A stretch of DNA of 64,000 nt, from contig NZ_FMZZ01000001.1 in NCBI RefSeq assembly GCF_900101685.1, positions 186,001 to 250,000 on the forward strand, in the 5' to 3' direction. The first letter of the stretch is position 1. Each line of letters begins with the position of its first letter. The translations under genes were made by a program, and so were the position numbers. Below are positions 1-7,747 of the stretch, piece by piece. This stretch comes from Actinokineospora iranica. Its GTDB lineage: Bacteria > Actinomycetota > Actinomycetes > Mycobacteriales > Pseudonocardiaceae. The notes below the pieces were generated by a model. That model saw only the letters and a list, made by a program, of their open reading frames with translations. It did not search any database and was not told where the DNA came from.

Positions 1-97
1 TCACCTCGGCCAGGGTGAGCCGGTCCGGCTCGACCCGGCCGACCATGACCCGGCCACTGGACGCCCCGAGGTCGACCGCGGCGACAGCGGTGCTCAT
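1..97 (-). CDS. rhaB: Rhamnulokinase, N-terminal fragment cut by the window edge
   Basis: Only the first 32 codons are present; the gene continues beyond base 1. The visible start reads M-S-T-A-V-A-A-V-D-L-G-A-S-S-G-R, the phosphate-1 motif of FGGY sugar kinases with the DxGASSGR form typical of rhamnulokinase. It would phosphorylate L-rhamnulose to rhamnulose 1-phosphate. Its ATG (97-95) overlaps the stop codon of the upstream aldolase/dehydrogenase gene as ATGA, so the two are probably translationally coupled. The assignment rests on this motif plus the operon context; another FGGY kinase is possible on sequence alone. Confidence 0.8.
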   Translation of the reverse strand, partial: MSTAVAAVDLGASSGRVMVGRVEPDRLTLAEV

Positions 98-2118
98 CGC
101 AGGAACGCGGCGGCCACGCCCGCGTCGACCGGGATGTGCAGCCCGGTGGTGTGCGACAGGTCGCCGCCGGTCAGCGCGAACACCGCCGCGGCCACGTGCT
201 CGGGCAGCACCTCGCGTTTGAGCAGGGTGCGCTGGGCGTAGAACGCGCCCAACTCCTCTTCCGGCACCCCGTACACGGCAGCGCGCTGGGCGCCCCAGCC
301 GCCCGCGAAGATCCCGGACCCGCGCACCACGCCGTCCGGGTTGACCCCGTTGACCCGGATTCCGTGCTCGCCGAGTTCGGCGGCCAGCAGCCGGACCTGG
401 TGCGCCTGGTCGGCTTTCGCCGCGCCGTAGGCGAGGTTGTTCGGCCCGGCGAACACGGAGTTCTTGCTGGAGATGTAGACGATGTCGCCGCCCATGCCCT
501 GCGCGATCAGCAGCCGCGCCGCTTCTCGGGAGACCAGGAAGGAGCCCTTGGCCAGCACGTCGTGCTGGCGGTCCCAGTCGGCGGCTGTGGTGTCCAGCAG
601 CGACTTCGAGATCGACAGCCCGGCGTTGTTGACCACCAGGTCCACGCCGCAGAACGCGAGCGCGGCGCGCTGGAATGCCGCGGCGACGGCGTGCTCGTCG
701 GTCACGTCCGCGGTGGCCGCGACCGCGCCGATCTCCCTCGCCACCCGCTCGGCGGACTCCGCGTCCCGGTCGGCGACGACGACGCAGGCGCCCTCGGCCG
801 CGAGCCTGCGCGCGATGGCCCGCCCGATCCCGGAGCCGCCGCCGGTCACCAGGGCCACCCGGCCCGCCAGGGGTTTCGGCGGGGGCATCCGGTGCAGCTT
901 GGCCTCTTCCAGCGCCCAGTACTCGATGCGGAACTTCTCGCGCTCCTCGATCGGCGCGTAGGCGGACACCGCTTCCGCGCCGCGCATCACGTTGATCGCG
1001 TTGACGTAGAACTCGCCCGCGACGCGCGCGGTCTGCTTGTCCTTGCCGAAGCTGAACATCCCGACCCCGGGCACCAGCACGATGGCCGGGTCGGCTCCGC
1101 GCATCGGCGGGCTGTCGGGGTCGGCGTGCCGGTCGTAGTAGGCGCGGTAGTCGTCACGGTAGGCGGCGTGCAGTTCACGCAGCCGGGCGATGGCGTCCTC
1201 GATCGGGGCGGTCGGCGGCAGGTCGAGGACAAGCGGGCGGACCTTGGTGCGCAGGAAGTGGTCCGGGCAGGACGTGCCGAGCGCCGCGAGCGCCGGGTGC
1301 TTCTCGCGGGCCAGGAAGTCCAGGACGACGTCGCTGTCGGTGTAGTGGCCGATCTGCCGGTTGTCGGTGGACGCCAAGCCACGCACGACCGGGGCCAGCA
1401 CCGCCGCCCGGTCGTGCCGCTCGGCGGTCGGCAGCGGCGCGTAGCCGGGGATCGCCGCGCCGAACGGCTCGGCGGCGCCGTGCTCGTCGAGGTATGCCTG
1501 GGCGCGGGCGATGATCTCCAGGGAGTTCGCCTCGCACTCGGCGCTGGTCTCGCCCCAGGCGGTGATGCCGTGCCCGCCGAGGATCACCCCGATCGCGGCC
1601 GGGTTGGCCGCGCGGACGGCGGCGATGTCCAGGCCGAGTTGGAAACCGGGCCGCCGCCAGGGCACCCAGGCGACCCGGTCACCGAAGCACGCCTTGGTCA
1701 GCGCCTCGCCGTCGGCGGCGGTGGCGAAGGCGATGCCCGCGTCCGGGTGCAGGTGGTCGACGTGCGCGGCGTCGAGCAGGCCGTGCATGGCGGTGTCGAT
1801 CGACGGTGCCGCGCCGCCCTTGCCGTGCAGGCAGTAGTCGAACGCGGCGACCATCTCGTCTTCGCGCTCGACGCCGGGACAGGTGTCCGCCAGCGCCCGC
1901 AGCCGGTCGAGGCGGAGCGCGGCCAGCCCGGCCTCGGTCAGGGTGCCGAGGTCGCCGCCGGAACCCTTGACCCACAGCAGGTCCACCGGTTCCCGGGTCA
2001 CCGGGTCCTCGGCCTTGCCCTTGGCGGAGGCGTTGCCGCCCGCGTAGTTGGTGTTGCGCGGGTCCGCGCCGAGCCGGTTGGCCCGGGCCAGCAGCGCCGC
2101 GACCTCGGGATGGGTCAT
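94..2118 (-). CDS. rhaD: Bifunctional rhamnulose-1-phosphate aldolase / lactaldehyde dehydrogenase
   Basis: The predicted 674-residue protein is a fusion. The first ~400 residues are a class II aldolase/adducin domain (metal-dependent cleavage of rhamnulose 1-phosphate to dihydroxyacetone phosphate and L-lactaldehyde). The C-terminal ~260 residues are a short-chain dehydrogenase with the TGGGSGIG cofactor motif, NNAG, and a YGAAK active-site signature, expected to oxidise the lactaldehyde. The start is the ATG at 2118, preceded by GGGGAACCGGAG and giving M-T-H-P-E-V; the open frame extends upstream only because of GC bias. It lies 14 bp after the isomerase gene and overlaps the kinase gene by 4 bp. 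Fusions of this type are well known in bacterial rhamnose operons. Confidence 0.93.
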   Translation of the reverse strand: MTHPEVAALLARANRLGADPRNTNYAGGNASAKGKAEDPVTREPVDLLWVKGSGGDLGTLTEAGLAALRLDRLRALADTCPGVEREDEMVAAFDYCLHGKGGAAPSIDTAMHGLLDAAHVDHLHPDAGIAFATAADGEALTKACFGDRVAWVPWRRPGFQLGLDIAAVRAANPAAIGVILGGHGITAWGETSAECEANSLEIIARAQAYLDEHGAAEPFGAAIPGYAPLPTAERHDRAAVLAPVVRGLASTDNRQIGHYTDSDVVLDFLAREKHPALAALGTSCPDHFLRTKVRPLVLDLPPTAPIEDAIARLRELHAAYRDDYRAYYDRHADPDSPPMRGADPAIVLVPGVGMFSFGKDKQTARVAGEFYVNAINVMRGAEAVSAYAPIEEREKFRIEYWALEEAKLHRMPPPKPLAGRVALVTGGGSGIGRAIARRLAAEGACVVVADRDAESAERVAREIGAVAATADVTDEHAVAAAFQRAALAFCGVDLVVNNAGLSISKSLLDTTAADWDRQHDVLAKGSFLVSREAARLLIAQGMGGDIVYISSKNSVFAGPNNLAYGAAKADQAHQVRLLAAELGEHGIRVNGVNPDGVVRGSGIFAGGWGAQRAAVYGVPEEELGAFYAQRTLLKREVLPEHVAAAVFALTGGDLSHTTGLHIPVDAGVAAAFLR

Positions 2119-2132
2119 CTCCGGTTCCCCTC

Positions 2133-3290
2133 TCACGCGCCCCAGCCCGCCTGCTCGCCGCCGACCCGCTCTGCCGCGACCCGCGCGGCGTATCCGCAGC
2201 GGTGGAAAGCGGCCACCGGGTCGGGGTCGAGTCCCTGGTCGGCGCGCAGTTCGGCGAGCAGCGGGCGCACATCGGTGTTGTAGGCGTCCATCAGCACGGC
2301 GTTGGCGCCGAGCACGTCGCCTTCCTGCTGGGCTTTGGCGAGCGCGGCCGCGTCGACCAGCAGCGCCTTCGCGGTGGCCTCCTGCACGTTCAGCACCGAA
2401 CGGATCACCGCGGGGATCTTCGGCTCGATGTTGTGGCACTGGTCGAGCATGAACGCGATCCCGGCGGCGGGTGTGAGCGCGTCCGCCCGCACGATCTCGT
2501 GCATGATCCGGAAAAGCTGGAACGGGTCGGCCGCGCCGACCATGAGGTCGTCGTCGGCGTAGAACCGGCTGTTGAAGTCGAACGCGCCCAGCCGCCCGGC
2601 CCGGAGCAGGAACGCGACGATGAACTCGATGTTCGTCCCCGGCGCGTGGTGGCCGGTGTCGATGACGACCTGCGCGCGCGGGCCGAGGTCCAGGCAGTGG
2701 GCGAACGCGGTGCCCCAGTCGGGCACGTCGGTGGTGTAGAAGGCGGGCTCGAACAGTTTGTACTCCAGCAGCAGCCGCTGCCCCTCCCCCAGTCGCGCAT
2801 AGGTCTCGGCCAGCGCCTCGGCGAGCCGGTCCTGGCGGGCGCGCAGGTCGTCTTGGCCGGGATAGTTGAGGCCGTCGGCGAACCAGAGCTTGAGGTCGCG
2901 GGAGCCGGTGCGGTCCATGATCTCGACGCAGTCGAGCAGGTGGTCGACCGCCTTGCGCCGCACCCCCGGGTCGGGGTTGGCGACGCTGCCGAGTTTGTAG
3001 GCCTCGTCCTGGAACACGTTGGCGTTGATCGCCCCGATGGCCACGCCACGGTCCTCGGCGTGCCGGGCGAGGGCGGCGTAGTCGTCCACGGCGTCCCAGG
3101 GGATGTGCAGGGAGACGGTGGGGGCGACGCCGGTGAACCGGTGGACGGTCGCCGCGTCGTCGATCTTCTCCCACGGGTCGCGCGGCACTCCGGGCTGCGG
3201 GAACACCCGGAACCGGGTGCCGGAGTTGCCATAGCCCCACGACGGGGTCTCGATCCGCTGCTCGGCAAGCGCGGCCTTGATCTCGCTCAT
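2133..3290 (-). CDS. rhaI: L-rhamnose isomerase
   Basis: The 385-residue protein interconverts L-rhamnose and L-rhamnulose. It is a TIM-barrel sugar isomerase of the Pseudomonas/Actinobacteria RhaI type. Visible metal and substrate residues include the LLEYKLFEPAFYTTD, VIDTGHHAPGTNIE and FDFNSRFYADDDL segments. The start chosen is the ATG at 3290, because the codon run four residues upstream overlaps its own ribosome site: GGAGGGTGCG sits immediately before this ATG. It is the second gene of a four-gene rhamnose operon (mutarotase, isomerase, aldolase/dehydrogenase, kinase), 21 bp downstream of the mutarotase stop. Confidence 0.94.
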   Translation of the reverse strand: MSEIKAALAEQRIETPSWGYGNSGTRFRVFPQPGVPRDPWEKIDDAATVHRFTGVAPTVSLHIPWDAVDDYAALARHAEDRGVAIGAINANVFQDEAYKLGSVANPDPGVRRKAVDHLLDCVEIMDRTGSRDLKLWFADGLNYPGQDDLRARQDRLAEALAETYARLGEGQRLLLEYKLFEPAFYTTDVPDWGTAFAHCLDLGPRAQVVIDTGHHAPGTNIEFIVAFLLRAGRLGAFDFNSRFYADDDLMVGAADPFQLFRIMHEIVRADALTPAAGIAFMLDQCHNIEPKIPAVIRSVLNVQEATAKALLVDAAALAKAQQEGDVLGANAVLMDAYNTDVRPLLAELRADQGLDPDPVAAFHRCGYAARVAAERVGGEQAGWGA

Positions 3291-3311
3291 CGCACCCTCC
3301 ACACAGGACAG

Positions 3312-3632
3312 TCAGGGCAGGTGGAACACCTCGGGCAGCGGCACCATGCCCTCGTCGGGGGCGCCGTCGAGCGCGCGGAAGAACCCCGCCATCTCAGCCT
3401 GCCACCGCGCGTTGACCTCCGTGCGCGCCATCGCGGCGCGAGCGGCGTCGAAGTCGTCGCACTCGAGATAGCCGATCAGCGTCCCGTCCGCCCGGAGGAA
3501 CAGGGAGTAGTTGCGCCACCCGGCCGCGGCCAAGGCGGCGCGCATCTCCGGCCACACCTCCCGGTGGCGCTCGCGGTACTCCTCGACCCGGCCGGGATCG
3601 ACCTGGAGTGTGAAACACACCCGTTGCGCCAT
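3312..3632 (-). CDS. rhaM: L-rhamnose mutarotase
   Basis: The 106-residue protein matches the RhaM/RhaU family, dimeric alpha/beta-barrel proteins that interconvert the anomers of L-rhamnose. Family features visible are the opening QRVCFTLQVDPGRVEEYRERH, the H-x3-WPEM segment, the NYSLFL strand and the IGYLECDDF strand. The start is the ATG at 3632; longer in-frame extension upstream has no family resemblance. No clear ribosome site precedes it, so the operon transcript may be leaderless or nearly so. It is the first gene of the rhamnose operon. No regulator gene adjoins it on this side. Confidence 0.9.
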   Translation of the reverse strand: MAQRVCFTLQVDPGRVEEYRERHREVWPEMRAALAAAGWRNYSLFLRADGTLIGYLECDDFDAARAAMARTEVNARWQAEMAGFFRALDGAPDEGMVPLPEVFHLP

Positions 3633-3781
3633 ACGCGGCAGCGTAAGGCGGCCGGGCGCGGGTGGTCTGCGCACTAGTGATCGCATCCGTGCTGGTGACC
3701 GGCTCATTTCCGATCAGCCCGCTTGAGTGACGCCCACCCGGGGTACTCCATGGTCGAACCCAACCGAATCAAGGAGAAGGC

Positions 3782-4057
3782 ATGACCGTCACCGGCATCT
3801 TCACAGCGTTGATCATCGGTCTGATCGTCGGCGCCCTGGGACGTCTGGTGGTCCCCGGCAAGCAGTCGCTGCCCATCTGGCTGACGATCGTCGTCGGTAT
3901 CGTCGCCGCGTTCCTGGGCACCGCCCTGGCCAACGCCGTCGGCGTGGGCACCACCAAGGGTGTCGACTGGATCGAGATTGTCTTCCAGGTCGGCCTAGCC
4001 GCGATCGGCGTCGCCATCACCGCGGGCTTCTACGGTCGCAGGCACGTCCATCACTAA
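3782..4057 (+). CDS. GlsB/YeaQ/YmgE family small membrane protein
   Basis: The 91-residue protein has three hydrophobic segments (roughly residues 4-22, 31-52 and 65-83) separated by a short loop with the ALGRLVVPGKQ motif typical of this transglycosylase-associated/stress-response family. The molecular function of the family is not established. AAGGAGAAGGC precedes the ATG. It is monocistronic: a strong hairpin follows at 4082-4129, and the rhamnose operon runs away from it on the other strand, so the 150 bp between them holds divergent promoters. Confidence 0.82.
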   Translation: MTVTGIFTALIIGLIVGALGRLVVPGKQSLPIWLTIVVGIVAAFLGTALANAVGVGTTKGVDWIEIVFQVGLAAIGVAITAGFYGRRHVHH

Positions 4058-4081
4058 GTCTCCCTAAGAGCTGAGTCTCTA

Positions 4082-4129
4082 GCAGGCGAACGCCCCTTGG
4101 CCGTCCTCGGCCAGGGGGCGTTCGCCTGC
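4082..4129 (+). terminator. Intrinsic terminator hairpin after the YeaQ-type gene
   Basis: Two 21-base arms (4082-4102 and 4109-4129) beginning GCAGGCGAACGCCCC pair with a single G-T wobble around a six-base loop. There is no long T tract on either side, as is usual in very GC-rich actinobacteria. Confidence 0.75.
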
Positions 4130-4448
4130 CCGGCCTGATTCCCCAACCGAGACAGGCAACTCGCCGCAGCCCACCCCCTTCCCGCCCTCCCGCCAACCCC
4201 CAGCCAGCCCAGCCCTCACGCACCAAACCTCACATCCAGACCCCGGTCCTCGCCCCCACCACCCAGCTCGGCCCGCGTCCGTTGCACCTCGGCCGCGTCT
4301 GCCCAACCCGGAACCTGCTCCGACTTTCGGTTACCCGAACCGTGACCAATTCAGAGACACGAGTAGCCCGCCGCGGCGGCAAGAAGACCAAGTTCCCAAC
4401 CCATGCCGGAGCGAACAGGTTCATCGAAGGCAGGGACACGGGACGTGT
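4130..4448. other. Convergent intergenic region, no gene seen
   Basis: This stretch lies between the ends of two convergent genes. It contains a C-rich tract and a small potential stem (CGGTTACCCGAACCG near 4325), but no convincing coding sequence, RNA or repeat. Confidence 0.5.
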
Positions 4449-5378
4449 TCACCGTCGTCCATTCGCCATCCAGGTGTCGACCAGGAACGCCTCGATCGAG
4501 TCACCGCGGCCACGGTCGAGTTCGGCGACCTCGGACCGCGTGAACCACCGTGCCGTCACCAGTTCCTCCCGGTCCACCTCGATCTCTTCCGTCAAGGCCA
4601 CCGCCCGGAACCCGAGCATGAGCCCCGCCGGGAACGGCCACGCCTGCGAGCCCAGGTACTCCACGTCCCCGATCACCACCCCCGTTTCCTCGACCACCTC
4701 CCGCCGGACCGCGTCCTCCGCGCTCTCACCGATTTCCACAAAGCCCGCCAAGGTCGAGAACCCGGCCGCCCCGCGATGACGACCGAGCAGGCACCGCTCT
4801 CCGGACTCCACCAGCACGATCACCGCGGGCTCGATCCGCGGGAACAGCGCCTTGCCGCACCCGACGCACAGTCGGACGTGCCCGCCGTGGCTCTCCCGCG
4901 CCGCCGATCCGCACGCACCGCAGAAGCGCTGGTTCCGCCGCCAGTGCAACAATCCGCGCGCGTACGCCAACCGCGCCGACGCCTCGGCGCTGAGTTTCGG
5001 GAACAGCGCCCGCACGTCCACCACGTCGTCCGCGTCCGCGACGGCCAACGCGCCTGCATCGTCCAGTTCGGACAGGTCGACCGCGAACAACGGCCCCGAA
5101 CCGGCAACAGCCCCGCCCTGCGTCGACTGTGGGCGACCACGGGCGGCGTCGTGTTCGGCGTCCGCACGGTCACGCTCCTCCCCCACACCCAGGAAGACCG
5201 CGTCGTCCGACACGCCCACCGCCACCGGCGCACCACCCCGGACCAGGCAGCGGTCGCGCCACAGCACGATCGCGCGTGCCGCGGGATGTTCGCGCATCCT
5301 GGCCAAGAACGCCGCGTCCGCCCGACAACCGCCCGCACGGTCCAAAGTCATGCCGGTGTACGGCAATCGCTCACGCAT
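4449..5378 (-). CDS. nudC: NAD+ diphosphatase (NudC-like Nudix hydrolase)
   Basis: The 309-residue protein has the NudC architecture: a variable N-terminal domain, a zinc ribbon with Cys153, Cys156, Cys171 and Cys174, then a Nudix domain with a complete Nudix box at about residues 212-234. The NADH-pyrophosphatase array usually written SQPWPFPxS appears as SQAWPFPAG (about 244-252), with two substitutions. It hydrolyses NAD(H), and in other bacteria removes NAD caps from RNA. The ATG at 5378 lies inside the 3' end of the Lrp-type gene (8-bp overlap), implying coupled translation and that the regulator and enzyme are co-expressed. Confidence 0.87.
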   Translation of the reverse strand: MRERLPYTGMTLDRAGGCRADAAFLARMREHPAARAIVLWRDRCLVRGGAPVAVGVSDDAVFLGVGEERDRADAEHDAARGRPQSTQGGAVAGSGPLFAVDLSELDDAGALAVADADDVVDVRALFPKLSAEASARLAYARGLLHWRRNQRFCGACGSAARESHGGHVRLCVGCGKALFPRIEPAVIVLVESGERCLLGRHRGAAGFSTLAGFVEIGESAEDAVRREVVEETGVVIGDVEYLGSQAWPFPAGLMLGFRAVALTEEIEVDREELVTARWFTRSEVAELDRGRGDSIEAFLVDTWMANGRR

Positions 5379-5817
5379 CAACGGCCACCGGGCGCTCGAA
5401 GAAGGTCTCCAGCACGACGATCGTCTGAGTCCCGGTGACCCCGTCTAAGTCGAAGATCTCCCGCAAGGCGTCTTGCAACTCCGCCGTGCCCGCGGCACGG
5501 ACCTTGACCAGCACCGAGGCGCCGCCCGCGACGATGTGCGCCTCCTCCACCCAGGGCAGCGCGCGCAATGCCGCGTTCGTCTCCGGCCCGCCCATCCAGG
5601 TGTTGGCCTCGATCATCACGAAAGCCAGCACCGCCTTGCCGACGGCGCCTGGGTCCACATCCACCGTGGTTCGTCGGATCACCCCGCGTTCACGCAGTTT
5701 GCGCACCCGCTCGTGCGCCGCCGCGCCGGACAGTCCGACTTCCTCTCCGAGCGTCGCGTACGGGGTCGTCGCGTCCACTTGCAGCCTGGCCAGCAACAGC
5801 CGATCGACGATGTCCAT
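5371..5817 (-). CDS. Lrp/AsnC family transcriptional regulator
   Basis: The 148-residue protein has an N-terminal helix-turn-helix (TLGEEVGLSGAAAHERVRKLRERGVI, in two pieces about residues 22-47) and a C-terminal RAM ligand-binding domain (VLAFVMIEANT, VEEAHIVAGGASVLVKVRA). Family members sense amino acids or related metabolites. The ATG at 5817 is chosen over the GTG at 5838 because GGAGGTGG lies eight bases upstream of it. It is coupled to nudC downstream and divergent from the XdhC-like gene, so it is a candidate regulator of both. Confidence 0.88.
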   Translation of the reverse strand: MDIVDRLLLARLQVDATTPYATLGEEVGLSGAAAHERVRKLRERGVIRRTTVDVDPGAVGKAVLAFVMIEANTWMGGPETNAALRALPWVEEAHIVAGGASVLVKVRAAGTAELQDALREIFDLDGVTGTQTIVVLETFFERPVAVDA

Positions 5818-5876
5818 CAGGTCCACCTCCGTCTTCACCGAACCGTATCAAGGAAAATAGTTCAAAGCTTTAACCA

Positions 5877-5888
5877 CATCAGGTGATG
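5877..5888. promoter_or_regulatory. Small palindrome in the Lrp/XdhC divergent promoter
   Basis: CATCAGGTGATG is an inverted repeat with five-base arms, next to another palindromic core, AAAGCTTT (5864-5871). Both lie between the divergent starts at 5817 and 5921, in an unusually AT-rich stretch. They may form the regulator's operator; Lrp sites are degenerate, so this is tentative. Confidence 0.35.
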
Positions 5889-5920
5889 CACTGGCGGCCG
5901 AGTTGGACGACACTGCCCTC

Positions 5921-6424
5921 ATGAGCACCGATTCCCGCACCATGGCCCATGGCGCTCCCACTTCCGGCACCGCCGTGAAGACGCTGGTCGTCGTCTTCGC
6001 CACAGCCGTCGGCGAGTACCTGCTGCGCTATGGCGCCGACCTCGGCTACAAGACGCTTCTCGTGGAACCCCAGCGAGCGCGGGTCGCCGCGACCGATGTG
6101 ACAGTCCTGACCGGGGTCCCCGCGGACCTCGGCGAGCACGCGGATCTCGTGGTCACCGACCATCACCGCCCCGAACTCGGCGCCCTCGTCCAGTCGGCAC
6201 TGCGGTCGAACGCCCGGTGGATCGGCGTCATGGGCAATCCGAGGCATCCCCCGCCCCACGTCCCGGCCCTGCGCGCGCTGGGCGTGCCCGAGTCCGACAT
6301 CGCCCGGGTGCACCGGCCGATCGGCCTCAACATCGGCTCCCGCACGCCTCCCGAGATCGCGATCGCGACGCTCGCGGGCCTCATCGCCGACCGCAACGGC
6401 AAACCGGGAGGCTTCGAGTTCTGA
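5921..6424 (+). CDS. XdhC-like Rossmann-domain protein (short form)
   Basis: The 167-residue protein matches the C-terminal Rossmann domain of XdhC/CoxI proteins: an opening strand VKTLVVVFATAVGEYLL, the WIGVMGN motif, HVPALRALGVPESDIARVHRPIG and IGSRTPPEIAIATLAGLIADRN. Full XdhC proteins help insert the sulfurated molybdenum cofactor into xanthine dehydrogenase. The N-terminal XdhC/CoxI domain with its Cys is missing, and no molybdenum hydroxylase gene is nearby, so the role here is unknown. The ATG at 5921 was chosen; a second ATG lies at 5942. Confidence 0.72.
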   Translation: MSTDSRTMAHGAPTSGTAVKTLVVVFATAVGEYLLRYGADLGYKTLLVEPQRARVAATDVTVLTGVPADLGEHADLVVTDHHRPELGALVQSALRSNARWIGVMGNPRHPPPHVPALRALGVPESDIARVHRPIGLNIGSRTPPEIAIATLAGLIADRNGKPGGFEF

Positions 6425-6473
6425 TCGGAGCCCAATCCCGCTGTGGACAGCCACACAAACCGCGAGTAACTTC

Positions 6474-6489
6474 CTAAGCGCTTGCTTAG
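6474..6489. promoter_or_regulatory. Candidate TetR operator upstream of the FabG-MaoC-ACAD operon
   Basis: CTAAGCGCTTGCTTAG has six-base arms (CTAAGC / GCTTAG) around GCTT, 34 bases before the GTG of the first operon gene. Palindromes of this form precede many TetR-controlled acyl-CoA metabolism operons in actinobacteria. The last gene of this operon encodes a TetR protein, so autoregulation is the simplest reading. Confidence 0.6.
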
Positions 6490-6522
6490 CTCCCGTCCCA
6501 CCGGTCGATCTCGGAGGAACCC

Positions 6523-7278
6523 GTGTCCCAACCCCGCACCGCCATCGTCACCGGCGCAGCCCGCGGCATCGGCGCCGCCGTGGCCAAGCGTCTCGCCCGC
6601 GACGGCTTTTCCGTCGCCGTGGTCGACTTGGACGCGGCGAGTTGCGCCGACACCGTCAAGGCCATCGAGTCCGATGGCGGCACAGCCCTGGCGGTCGGCG
6701 CGGACGTGAGCGACACCGAGCAGGTCGAGGCCGCCGTGGCCGAGGTCGCCGAGAAGCTGGGCCCGCCGACCGTGCTGGTCAACAACGCGGGCATCCTGCG
6801 CGACAACCTCGTCTTCAAGATGACCGACGACGACTGGGACGCGGTGATCAACGTCCACCTGCGCGGCTCGTTCCTGATGACCCGGGCGGTGCAGCGGCAC
6901 CAGACCGAGCAGAAGTACGGCCGGATCGTGAACCTGTCCAGCACCTCCGCGCTGGGCAACCGCGGCCAGGCCAACTACGCCACGGCCAAGGCGGGTCTGC
7001 AGGGCTTCACCAAGACGCTGGCCATCGAACTCGGCAAGTTCAACGTCACCGCCAACGCGATCGCGCCCGGGTTCATCGAGACCGAGATGACCGCGGCCAC
7101 CGCGGCGCGGGTCGGCGTGCCGTACGAGGACTTCAAGGCCGGAGCGGCGTCGATGATCCCCGTGGGCCGGGTCGGGCAGCCCGAGGACATCGCGGCGACG
7201 GCGTCGTTCCTGGTCAGCGAAGAGGCCGGGTTCGTCTCGGGCCAGGTCATCTACGTCGCGGGCGGACCGAAGGACTGA
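6523..7278 (+). CDS. FabG-like short-chain dehydrogenase (3-oxoacyl reductase)
   Basis: The 251-residue protein is a classical SDR: TGAARGIG cofactor motif near the start, NNAG, catalytic Ser in NLSSTSAL, and the YATAK active-site pair. It is close to FabG-type 3-oxoacyl-ACP/CoA reductases. The start is GTG at 6523, preceded by CGGAGGAACC. It is the first gene of a five-gene operon with a hydratase and two acyl-CoA dehydrogenases, which suggests a dedicated acyl-CoA oxidation or modification pathway rather than housekeeping fatty acid synthesis. One base separates its stop from the next ATG. Confidence 0.88.
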   Translation: MSQPRTAIVTGAARGIGAAVAKRLARDGFSVAVVDLDAASCADTVKAIESDGGTALAVGADVSDTEQVEAAVAEVAEKLGPPTVLVNNAGILRDNLVFKMTDDDWDAVINVHLRGSFLMTRAVQRHQTEQKYGRIVNLSSTSALGNRGQANYATAKAGLQGFTKTLAIELGKFNVTANAIAPGFIETEMTAATAARVGVPYEDFKAGAASMIPVGRVGQPEDIAATASFLVSEEAGFVSGQVIYVAGGPKD

Positions 7279-7279
7279 C

Positions 7280-7747
7280 ATGCACATCTTCACCGGACCG
7301 GAGTCCCTCACCGAGGCCAAGGGCAAGCACCTGGGCTACGGCGACTGGCTGGAGGTCACCCAGGAACGGGTCCAGCGGTTCGCCGACGCCACCGGCGACC
7401 ACCAGTGGATCCACGTCGATGCCGAGCGCGCCGCGAAGGGCCCGTTCGGCGGCACGGTCGCACACGGCTACCTGACCCTGTCGCTGCTGCCGATGCTGGG
7501 CAGTGGTGTCTACCGCTTCGACGGCTTCATCATGGGCGTCAACTACGGGCTCAACAAGGTGCGTTTTCCCAACCCCGTTCCGGTCGGCGCGCGGATCCGA
7601 CTCGGCGCGGAGCTGCTGGAGGTCACCGAGGTCGCCCAGGGCTTCCAGGTGGTCTTCAAGCACACCATCGAGATCGAGGGCGCTGCCAAGCCCGGCTGTG
7701 TCGCGGAAGCCGTGGTGCTGCTCGTCCCGGGACGGGCCGAGTCATGA
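7280..7747 (+). CDS. MaoC-family (R)-specific enoyl-CoA hydratase
   Basis: The 155-residue hot-dog-fold protein has the hydratase-2 signature (ATGDHQWIHVDAERA, about residues 37-51) with the catalytic Asp and His, followed by the G-TVAHGYLTLSLLPML segment. It would hydrate trans-2-enoyl-CoA, or dehydrate the hydroxyacyl-CoA made by the neighbouring reductase. Length is normal for single-domain members. The stop overlaps the next ATG as ATGA. Confidence 0.88.
   Translation: MHIFTGPESLTEAKGKHLGYGDWLEVTQERVQRFADATGDHQWIHVDAERAAKGPFGGTVAHGYLTLSLLPMLGSGVYRFDGFIMGVNYGLNKVRFPNPVPVGARIRLGAELLEVTEVAQGFQVVFKHTIEIEGAAKPGCVAEAVVLLVPGRAES

Noticed and set aside
3633-3781. Search for a rhamnose regulator or operator in the divergent gap
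   Set aside because: No clear palindrome or regulator gene is visible; any control probably lies with genes outside the window.
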